A stretch of DNA of 64,000 bases from Ascaris suum. Taxonomy: Eukaryota; Nematoda; Chromadorea; Rhabditida; Ascarididae. Positions 22,601 to 34,600 of the stretch are shown in pieces. The first letter of the stretch is position 1. Each line of letters starts with the position of its first letter. The notes beneath the pieces are model-generated. The model had not been told where the DNA came from and did not search any database. It saw nothing but the letters and a program-made list of their open reading frames with translations. Position numbers and translations under genes: made by a program. The stretch lies in contig CM024168.1 in NCBI GenBank assembly GCA_013433145.1, forward strand, positions 8,192,184 through 8,256,183, written 5' to 3'.

Positions 22601-25600
22601 ATGAATTAGAGCAAACTCTTTGGCTTCGTCCTACCGAGTCATTCCGATCAGTGGCCTCATCGTGACGAGGGCGTGGAGCAACTCGGAATTGTCCTCTTGA
22701 GTGGAACGTCGATGAATCGACTCGTCAGTATCCTATGGGCAGGAGACGAGCCTAAACCCCTCACCTTCACGCTATCTTATAACTTCAGCTAAACGCAAGG
22801 GGTAGTGAAATGAAGAGACGTTTATTCGCAATGAGTGCTTTGCCGATAAAGTAAAAGTAAAGGTGGAAGTAGCTGAATACTAACGTTTCATCTTTAACCG
22901 CTGACAATTTGACAAATTATTGCGTAAAGCCTGTTTTGGCCAAGTGATCGATCTTATAGCCGTCCTGGATGAAGCATCTGAAGCAAGTGCACTAGGCCTA
23001 AGCATGAAGATTTTTGATCGGCTGCATTTCTTGTTCTATCATTTAACGTAATAGTTACTGGAATTCGCCTAAGAGTGATCCAGTCTTTCTACACACTTAT
23101 TACACATGAATTATTATCCGACCGTCCGAGATGTTCCTAACGGATTTCAACTCGGCTTGTCGACAACTGATTATCAATCACTTTTATTTGCATGGCTACT
23201 GCGAACCCATCTGAAATGGTGAGCGAATCAATGAACTCTGCTTCAAAGGCACTCAAACAACGCGTTCTGCTTGCTGGCCAGGGCAACCGATAGATGAGTT
23301 CTTACTGAATACGTCTTGCCAACATTCTTCATGTTAAGAAAGACTAGCATTTTATGCGAATCACACTGATTGAATCATTCAAAATTGCGAATTACGAACA
23401 CCGCGATTCTGAAATGGCAAATAACAGTCTTGCGCTTCGGTGCATCCGAGAGACAGCGGGCGAACTAATGGATAACGTTCTCGCGCCTTCGGCGCTCGCA
23501 GACGCAATGGGCAAGATGATGAATAACAGTCTCGAGCATTCGACACTCGCAAAAACAGCAGCCGAAGTTATCGACAACAGACGGTTGGAAATTGCGCCAT
23601 CTGAGTGCACAGGGTACGGCTTGCCACCGCTGAATGACCTTGCTCTTGGAGCAGTAATGTGTTTAATGTAAACAGGTTTACCGCCTAACTTTGCAGTTAC
23701 GAAGTAAAGTGACCTTGAAGGTACAGATTTGTGATCGGCTCGTCGAGCTCTGTCGTTTGACATCAAAATCATCGAAATCGGTGACAAGAAATATTTTCCC
23801 AAATTGTTTCTGTGCTACCCTCCTCACAATCAAAAAAAAGCGATTTTTGGGATTTTCTATCTCGTCTCTTGCTCGTCGTTCGGTGATATTCGGGAAACCT
23901 CGCTGGCTACGTCAGAAGACCGTTTGACCTTTGTCACATATCCGCCAAGAATGAAAACCCCTAAAACTCCAAAATACGAGATTTCAGGATTTTTGGGAGG
24001 CTGAGTTGATTTTCAGGTCCTATTCCCAAATATGACTAATTATACAACATTTGATGGAGCTTTCAAAGCTGTGTCGAATGAGACAAACAGGAAGTCAACT
24101 TTTACAGTCATTGCCGACAAATAAATTCGGAAATTCACGGAGAGAACCAATGGTGCAAATCTATCGCTCATTAAATTTTTATGTCAGTACTTATATTGAC
24201 ATCAGGGGATGCGCTCCCCTTAAATTCAATATAAGTACCCCTCGCGTAAACTTAGGACCTAGTTGTCACTTTGCAGATGAAAATCCTGGAAAGACATTTT
24301 AATCGAGAAAATTCCTAGAGAGCAACTACGGTGAGTACTGATCCATCGTATCTCCCTGTTCGAATTCACACCATCTCACAACACCAACCACTATACCGTA
24401 TCCACGCGCCCGCAAACATCTTGCTCTCAGTGAGAGTGACATACTCGGGCCGATGACTGCCCCTCTTCCATCTGCGAACTTTTTTTACACTATCTCGTAG
24501 TCGAGTGGAATTTCCTAGATTCTCTTCGGTAGAAATATCCATTTTCCACGTTGCCCAATTACGAGAGGAATAAATCGAAAATCGTTTTTCCCTGCCCAAT
24601 CCCAGTATAGTTATAGGTTCTGTATCTACTCATTTCACATAGATAGCATAACTTTGGTGTTTAATATTTCCCGAAAAACATAAAGAACGCATGCAAGATG
24701 CACACATTTGTGATCAGCTCGTCAAGCTCTATCTTCTGATACCAAAACCATCGAAATCGGGGTCAAAAATTTCCCAAATTATCATCTTCAAATCACGCCC
24801 ATAAGTGAAGGGAACCTGAGCCCTCTTGCATACTTCCAAATAAAAAAATTTAAAAACATCGCATTTTAAAAAATACTCGTGTCACGCACACCAAAAAAAC
24901 TTAGTGATCTTCTACACATACAAACGTCGTCCAACCATCTACACTGCAGTCAATCCGAGCTGAATGCCGTTTATTCATAATTGTAGAATTGCGAGCTTCT
25001 GATGATGATAAAAATATTACTTAGTGTTCAAGGTGAACTGATTTCTCTTTGATCCATAGACGACATTTCTTCTTTGCTATTAGCAGTGTTCTCCCAATAG
25101 AACGTGAAATGTTGTCCTCTCGGTGGTACCAAATTGACAATTTCGAATAAGGTTCGTGAAGCACATTACTGCGAACCGCAATATTTGATTCTTTTGTGCA
25201 CTTCTGCACAGTTTCCTTCAAAGCGCATTATGGTGATATTATTTCTGTGCGTATGTACGTCACTTGTCTATCCACTGATTTCAGCTCACAAATTATAAAG
25301 TCTAGGGTCATGGAATTTTAGGTACAATCTGCGACGTTGGGAGGATGTTAGCCGTACTTTTCACTCAGATTTATTGCGTTAGTCATGAGCTTCGACACCT
25401 AAATATGGACTTAAGATACATTTACCGATTTATTTTCGAGGCATAGTGAAGCGTGACTGGCGGCAGCTTTCCGCATTCCGATCCTGAGATAAACCCAAAC
25501 CTCCCCCAACCTATGCTGAATTTTACCACTGAACCCATAGTAATCCGAAATCACGCCTTGTCACAGCTCGTCGTGTCCCGCACATAGCTAAGGAATCCTG

Positions 25601-28600
25601 TGCAGTCTTTCATACCTCGAAATTTTTTGCTGTTGACGGAGTACAGTCGAAAGCGGCCTTTTACTCACAACTGACACAACCGCTTGGTTCTGCAAGAAAA
25701 CACATTATCTAATATCTCGCGTTGTTTTTCCATACTTCGATAACACGTTCTTAAAAGCGTATCAAAAAGCCTGACAGGAATGCCAGCACGACGTCCGGTT
25801 TTCATTCCGAGCCGTCAAGAGCTTCCCAAAGGGAGCGATTGAACAAATCTTGAACGGAAAATTCATTCTTGATTGCGGATGCTGACAAAAGAAATGGCTT
25901 GAATTGAAAATTTTTACGGCTTCTTTTACTTTCAGTATTATATATAGGACGTCATGAGTTGTGATAAGTTTTGATTGAGGCCATCTGATACTGTGAGTTA
26001 TATAAGCCAGATTTCATCGCATTGAGTTTGCCGGTTCGCAGCTACCGCATATATACACTCACAGACGCATACATCTTTATCGGCACATGACGCTGACATA
26101 ATGTGCTTTGCTGATGCGGAAATACAAAATAGCATGAAATGTCAGATAGCTCTTCCACACTCTGAGGAAATACTGCATTCTTTACGTGTATGAGCATCAC
26201 CAACTTCGTTTCGCACCTTCAAAGCAATTTTGCTCTGTTCGACTAGGTTCTTTCAAAACATAAAACCCAGTTCTGGAAGAATAAGCCAAAAGCATACTTT
26301 TGAAGCAACCACTCGAGCACTAATTTTTAAGCCTGTCCTTCCTAACCTGCCTTTCCACTTCACAAACTTTATTTGATTTCTTCGGTTTCAGTGGCTCAGA
26401 AGGCTGTCCGCAATTGAATATGGAGCATGCGAACGTAAGTGCCTTAATCTTGATTCATTTTCATCCTAGAAAAGTGTTAATAACAGTTTTATACCAGATT
26501 GAAAAACTCGAACTACTAACTTACTGGTATTTATGCTCGTGGGAGTGCAGTCGTAAGGCAGCTGAAATATGTTATATACGGTGAGACACTTCACCCCAAC
26601 CACCGGGCCACTTTACAGACGCCAAATTTGATCTGAATTCCTCTTACTTTATACACTTGCTGTGCTCCCTTCGTGTTCAAGAAAAAATTTCTCATTGGTA
26701 AACTACAGAAATGAAATCTACTGCAATGACTAAAACTTGATCTTATGGTACAACTCGCGTGCCCTGCGCCATTAGGCTGATATGGGCTGATGGGGCTTGA
26801 GGTTAGGCAATGCGTCAGGGTCAAACGTGGTGTTACAGATGTGTGACTATGTAACTCACGTTGCATTGCCATTCCACCTTATATAGCACGACTACATCGC
26901 GATCTCTGTCGATCTACCATCCCAACTTTATAGCCATACCGCTTTACTCGAAATAATGCACGACTACATCATGAACCGGTGTCGCAGGATTCGCTTTCGC
27001 CAAGCGGTTCTTGATCTTTATCGAAATGTCTCAAATGAATTTTCCACAAAAAAAAGTTGCAGCTGCAAATGATGTACTGATATGGGAAATACGATCAACT
27101 GTAACTCCCAGTATGCCAATCTTATAAGTCCAATCGGTTGAGTCGTTCTTTGTTGACTTACAAGAAGAATTTCAATATTTGATAGGATCGTATTTAGCGA
27201 CCAGTTACTTAGATGCACAATAAAATAAACAAAATAACTGTTATTACCCACTGCCTTTAGAAAAAAAATGGTGAGCATGAACTCTTGCGTTGTAAATCCA
27301 GTTGGAATTCAAGTTGTAGGACCTGGTTTCCCACGCGCCTTACCAATTAACATTACAATCAACTTGGGCATTCAGCTTCAGCATTTAATAGCATCTGCCA
27401 TTTCTACTGCTCCCTTTCCTTATGCCATCATAAGATGACTGTCAGCAAAGAAATCGATGGAATTTTGTGTAAAAATATTACGAATCATGCGTTGCGAAGC
27501 GCAGCATAAAATACGACGTGGCTTTTTGTCAGTTTTGAACTCGATTCGAGTTCGATCATATGAAAATTTTTGGTGCATCCTTCGCTTACCTCTTTGAGAT
27601 GACGGTCGCAGTTGTGAGTTTGCATCATTCAGGGTGTTTTCCCTTTCAAAGGATGCAAGTGAGAAGAGAGCATAGTTCTGGCAAAACTTAATTCTCACTC
27701 TGCTGCAGCGTTTTATTTCTGATTCTCGAAAACTTGGCACATTGTTTGACTGCACAAGGGCCAATCTTTTTTGCAAAATATTGACGTCGAATTCGTCCAG
27801 CTGCAGCCTTTCACGTTTTCCGTCGTGTTTTTGGAATATGGTCATTATATACGGATATCGCCTTTTGCAATGAACTGCTGTTTTTCTCCTAACAGCTGTG
27901 CATCACGCTTCCATTTAGTGTATACTCTTCGAACGCACTGCCGCAAATAGTTTCCTCATGCAGCAGCACCTCTGTGGAGAACTTTTTTCAATTCGCCAAG
28001 ACAGAATCCACTACTCGAGCATCCTTCACAGGGATGAGGAACCCACTGGATCTCCCGCAAGGAAGAGGGGTTTTTTGAGCGCGGGGACTCTGCGCTAAAA
28101 TATGGATGAATCATCCTTATGCAGACCGAGGGATTAGCTGGGGTGCGGAAGATGGTGAGCTAAGAACGCTTAGATGCATCTCGTAGCTTCTTGAGCAGAA
28201 ACTTTTCGTAATACAATGAGCGAGTTTTTCTCACATTCGTGAGGGTTGTTTTTGGGATTGGTGGGAATGCTTTCATTTATTTTCTGCAAATGCTCGTCCG
28301 ATGACCTCTCGTGGAGTTTTTTTTTTCAAATTTAAAGACGAAAACCTTCCTTGGCACCAGAATTTTGTAGCTTTAGAAAAAACAGAAAGCCACTTCAGTG
28401 AAACACAACAACTTCATTTCAGATCAGCTCAGTGACAACAACTTACTGAACCGTTTACGGGATGAAAACTTCGACGTTGCTATCAACGAGGCAACCGCTC
28501 TTTGCGGCTACGCATTAACCCTGAAGATTGGTGTAAAGAAACTAGTCTCTGCCATGCCCATAAGTCTCACTGAAAAATTTATCGAGCCGTTTGCAATCGA

Positions 28601-31600
28601 CGTTAACCCGAGCCATATCCCTGGTAAGAAGATGCTGACAACTTCAAACATTTCTGGTTTCAACTTTCAAATATACGGAAAAGTTTTATGCGTTGTTCAC
28701 CTAACCCTTCTTTTTGAAATACCCTTCAACTCTGAATCGCGGAAAGTTGAGGAGATGAAAGGTGGTGAATGTAATCTCATCAGAATTTTTCATTGCCATC
28801 CACAGAAATTAAGTAGAATTCGCCAAAAAGAAGTGAGTTTAAACGTATCAAATCATATTCGGCCCATAGTGATCATAGAAAATGATTCTGCTCCATGATG
28901 CTTTCATTAATATAACGTGCTAGAACGATACAGGAGATAAAAACATCGCAAAGTTTGAGCGTTCAGAATTTCTTTCGTCAAATCACCACATGCTATCGCG
29001 GTAATCGCACGAGAAACTTATAAGCTAAACATACTTTAGTAGATTTTTGTGAATAGAGCGTGGCAGCAGCAAGATAAAGTGCTCCTTATTGCAGTTGAGC
29101 GAGGTATAGTGAGATATCACATGCCGCAATTATTTCTGCAGCTGATCTCCATGCATCACTGAGAAAAAAACTTTAAGCCTTAAGGAGCATGTAGATGAAA
29201 TTTTGTTGTTTTCCCAAAAATGTTCGCTCGGAAGTTCCAACATAACGATTAGAATAATTTTTCTTCCCTATTCCATTTTGCGACAAGATTTTCCCATTAC
29301 TATTGAACATTTCCTTCACTTATTCAAAGTTTCTTGACATTTAACCGGTTTCAGTAGCCCTTTCAAGAAGCACGGATCTGATGGGCTTTTGGGAGCGAGT
29401 ATACAACGTAATCAGCCTTATCATTATCAGCACTTTTGCCGAGACGGTAACGATGCCGACTACTGTGCAACTCCTTAGGAAATATTTCGGTCCCAGTATC
29501 GACAGCACTTATGCTTTGGTTCGTGCACTGGTCATTCCGTTCGATAATCGCTCGTGCATGTACACGTCATGGAAATGAAATGAATACATCTATCTCCCAA
29601 ATAAGCAAAAGCGTTGTTATGGGATTATCGTTTGAGCGTATTGGTAGAAGGCGCTATGACACTCGCAGTGCTATGACACTGAGCCATCTAGCGTTTCGAA
29701 ATCAAGGCACATAAGCTTACTAGACTCTCGAGCAGTACCAGCAGGAATGGACTGGGACAGGAATGCTTCAGCTCGGGAGTCATCGAGCTGTTCAGACATC
29801 ATTGATCTAGGTAGGTGAGGCTAAGCCATTTTTCTCACAGATTGACACTGCACTTTCCACAGAATAAGTAATCGCCAAAAACTGAAAACGGCTGTGCGGT
29901 AAAGATTCTTACCACATGATAATAAAAGCAATAATGAAAGGAAGATAACAAAGCAAGTATAAATGGTTTTCGGTGCATTACAACGTATTCAGGCAATTAT
30001 GTAGACATTAAAAAATGAAAGAATTCATCCTATTTCTGAACCTCTCACAGCAGTCGATGAACTGACGTCTTCTACACTTCGTTACTATTCACATCAGGAA
30101 ATTCCACTTACGATTAACTGTGGTAAGGCACAACTTCCATCCAGAAATTTTCTCCCGTGATTTACTGCAACGCCATACGGATTTCAGTATTTTCACTGCA
30201 ACTTTTTAAACACACAGTGGATAGACAGGAAAAATACCCAGTTCCGAGAGATTTTGTAATTAACTGTATGCAAAGCTGTTTTGGATGCTCCGAAAAATAA
30301 ATCCGCGGCGACATGTAAGTGCTGTATCCGCAGGCGAAACCTGTGGAAGTGATCTTTTCGAGCAAATGAATTGCTTGTATTCTTCACTTGAATTTAGGAT
30401 GTTGCGGCACAATCAACGTTCTTACTCGCGAAGGGGAATGAATTTATCGAATTTCCTCGACCAATCAATCGTAAGATCGTCTACGTTAGTGACGTCGGCG
30501 TCGGGAAGCCACAACCACTGAATGAGGTTGTATTCCTGCACATGTCACACTTTCTATCTGTCTTATGCGTTTTGCAAAAGATTGCGATTGCATTGAGAAG
30601 ACAATTAATCAAATTCTAGTTTGGTTATCCTTCTTAATAAGCTATTAAACAGGGTGTTTCGTCGCCGCTCATCTCATCGTGAAGATGAGTGCATAATGGG
30701 ACCTAGCCAAGCAACAGAAGAAGTACACGATGGTGAAGACAACTATGAAGCACACGCTTATGTAAAGAGGTGAAGTGCATCACGGTAGAGAAATACACCT
30801 GCAAGTTTTTTTCACATCTTGGACATTTGTTCGATAGGGATAAGAAGTTCAAGCTTTTCAAATTTCGAAATCTGTCCACTCGATGTCCATTTCTTTCACT
30901 ATTCATCGCTTGTAGCCCCTCAACCGTCCATTCATCGATAGCTTTGGTTCACACGCCCTTCCGTCGCTCACTTGCTCTTTCATCGTTCGCTGCATGTCAT
31001 CTTGCTCAGCCGAATAACGCTTCTTTCTTCGCTTTCACGACAGGTTGGCAATGGGGTACCAAAAGTCGCGAAATTCTACATATGACCTGACTTGCAAAAA
31101 AATTTTTGCTTTGGTCAAAAATCTGTGATTTTTCGAACATGATGCATAAGAAACTTAATCGATAGTTGTTTTATTAGTAAAATACCATTCTGTCACTTGT
31201 ATCTTCTCTTTTTTCCCGGTAACTTGTGCAGTGTTTCCCACCAAAATCTAAGCTAGATTGCCAGCATAGACGCGTCCTCCCGCAATCAGCAGTTCTGGAC
31301 AGTGAGTGCCTTTCACGAAGAAACACGTTAAATAGCTTTGTCTGATGTATAGTGTACCTCTAGAACGATGAAACGTTTCTGGTGGAGTGTTTGGGCTATA
31401 TCTCGTGGCAAGTCTTCCCATCTCCCATCGCAGCTTGTTCTTATCACCTCCATCAGGAATGGAAAAATTCATAACCACGTATTCTTAGCTTCATCCTTAG
31501 CTATTCTTAGCATCATCAACACGGATTGACTGTCTTTTCTTAGAAAAATAGCGAGAAAGAACGTGTCGCTTATAGGTGTAACCACAATTCCGTAGGTAAA

Positions 31601-34600
31601 AGCATTGTTCTGATCCGCATCTGAAGGTATCTGCTGAACACGCATCTGGAGTTTCGTAGTTTGTTCGCGGGAAAAACACAGACGATCAAGTATTACACAA
31701 TCGCTAGAAAACAAGTGCAAGGCTCACCAAGGATTGTGGCAAATATGCCCTTTTGCAATTCTGCCCATCAAATCAACCGATTTCATAATGTGGCAATGAA
31801 TAACAAAAGATGCACAAAGAGTCATTTATTGCAAGTCACTGGCTGCTCGCAGGAATCTCCAACACTCGTTGAAAGGCTGCTTCATCGTCCTACCACTATG
31901 AAATGCGTGCTGTGTGGTTACAAAAGTACGCAGGTGTTTGTTTTAATTCACATGCCCACCATTCCTTTCAAGGACGATGTTTTAATATCTCCAGCCTGAA
32001 AGACAAAGCGTATTCTGCGGATTCTACCCGATTTTACACACCCCTCTAGCTTCAACGACCTCTATCTGGAGCTGCAGAGGAGTAGACATACACAAACATA
32101 TGGACATAGAGTGCGTAGAGACACAACTTCAGTATGACGTGTTTTGTAAATCCAAAGTTACAAAAGCGTGTGAAAGTATGCAAACTTCGTAATAAGGAAG
32201 AGAGACTTCGAAAGGGTGGTATGGAGAACATGCATAGCAACATGGCGCTAGCGTTACAATCTCTCTTTGCTCAGTGAAAAGTATTCGGTAATAATTCTGT
32301 TTTAGAGCATTGCGAAGGTTTGGATATTCAGGAATTTCGGAACTTGATGGACTCTGCAAAAGGCGGCGTTATGCTCGTCTCGATGGGTTCAATTGCAGCT
32401 AGCAGCCGAATGCCGATGAGCATCAAAAACGCTTTTGTGAGCTCTTTCCGAGCTTTCCCTAACGTTAGTTTCTCTTTTAAATCCTTTTCCTTTCTTAAGT
32501 CTATTGATTGCAACTTCTGTGCCGAGCTTTTAACTGTTTCAATTTATTCACCTCTATATTATTCCAGTGGAAGCCTCTTCAAAACGAATTTATTGTAATT
32601 TTACCCTTTGGGAGCTGTTATTAAAGTGAGTGAGAAGAGACGTACATTGCAGCATAAATTCATCAATCCGGCATTGACTGAACATGCTGCGTCGTGCCTC
32701 CTTGGCAGAATAAACCGCTTCAGCTGAAATGATTACATAATCCTTATTGCTAGGACCTTCTTGAAGAGGATCGAACCTTGTTTTCGCTGGCTGAAAATAA
32801 TTGCTCCTTTAACTTTTGCGTCACTCCATTCTGCGCCATACTGTCTATCCTGATTCGTTGGTGCCTCGTAAGTGCATCTAAATCAACCAAGTGATTCTTT
32901 AGGAATTCTCTTACAGCATGCGGTAGGTAATAGTGTTTAAAAGACAGTAAGGGAATCGAGTGATTGCGCACAAGTGACAGTGAGGTGAGACGAACACTGA
33001 AGGTTGCTGAAGGATGGGGGGGAGGAGGGGGGGAGGTAATGAGGAGACGAGAAGAAAGGATGTGGAAGGAAAGGACTAACATAAATCGATACAATGAAGT
33101 GTTTGACCATTGATATAAACCGAGAAGCAGTGTCGGCGATGTGCACCGTTGATCGGTTCCACGTGTCTCGTTACCAATTGAAAACACGACCGTGAGAAAT
33201 CACCGTACTGTACGTAACCGTAACTGTTGCATTACCCAGTGATGTTTAATTGATTTATTTTCTTGTCGTTGCCATTTTACACGTAACGACGCGATCCATA
33301 AAATGGCCCACTTCAGATAAGTTTTATTTGGAAATACGAAGAAGACGATGATTTAGGATGCGACTCACAAAACATCATTAAGAAGAAATGGATTCCGCAA
33401 AGCGACCTTCTTGGTGAGTGTAATTCAAGCGGTGCCTTCACCCTTCCAGTGGATCTTTGTTGTTGTGTTCACACCACTGGATTCATCATAATAAGCATTT
33501 GTTAGTTCGGGTCATATCACCGGCATATATTTTGTGATGATAACAGGAACTTTTGTCATCGAAAAATCCCCGCAAACTTCATCATCAGCGGCTCCGAATT
33601 TCCCTGTAAATTCGTTCACTGCATTCTGCAATACCGCATCTAAACTATCATGCTGAGATTCATTCTCACTTATCAAAAAAACAATCGTTTCAGTGACCTA
33701 AAAATTTATATCAACACAGCTGTTTCATAAGTTCTCGGGCACTTAAAACATTTTACAATTATGCTCGGAGCATTTCAATAAGTGTCACCCGTCAGCGCTG
33801 ACGAATTGTCTGTCGAGCTGAAAGCTTCGCAAACAACCACTGTTCGTCACCATCTGCTATTCGGCTTTCTGGACAGACGACACCACAAGGAGCTTCATAA
33901 ATCCCGGGCCATTTAGCAGAAGGAAAGCTGAGGCTCCGCGAAAGCAATTGTTGGCTGAAATGGTTCTGATGGTCGCGAGGATTGTAATCGGGGGCAAGAG
34001 ATGGAAGTTTTTTGAAAATTTGCCGCGCAAAACCAGTGACTGCGATCCAGCTACTTGGCACAACCGGTGGCGCGTTCGAATACAAATTGAGACTTCGATT
34101 CAATTTAAACAATTGCTCGAGGGATATTCTTCGAGTTTTTGGTGCCTAAATTAGCCAACTGGGTATAACCAAGGAATTCAACCATCGGCACAGAGATATA
34201 TAGAGATGATTCTTGGTGTTATTTTTATTTCCAAGGTCAAATATTTGTTTGCGCGATTTTCCTTACAATTATAAATCACGATATTCGTGTTCACAAAGTT
34301 TTGCACCGTTTCAGCTCATGCAAACATGCGCGCATTTCTATCTCATTGTGGTATCACTAGTATGGCGGAAAGCTTACGAGCAGGAGTGCCCATGATCTGC
34401 ATTCCGCTCTTTTTCGACCAAAGGCAAAATGCGAAGAAGATGGAAAAGCATCATGCGACGATTGTCATTGAAAAGGACAACATCACCACTACGAGCATTT
34501 CATGGGCTCTCAGGAGCGTTCTCTCCGATAAGAGGTTGCCTACTTATTTCGAGTTCAAATATTCTGTTAATAAAGTCGAAAAGGTAGAACAGCTTAGATC

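Noticed and set aside
32750..33187. 145-codon minus-strand ORF in UGT intron 7
   Set aside because: It spans a purine-rich GGGGGGAGGAGGGG tract giving a Pro run; there is no domain and it is antisense to well-supported UGT exons.
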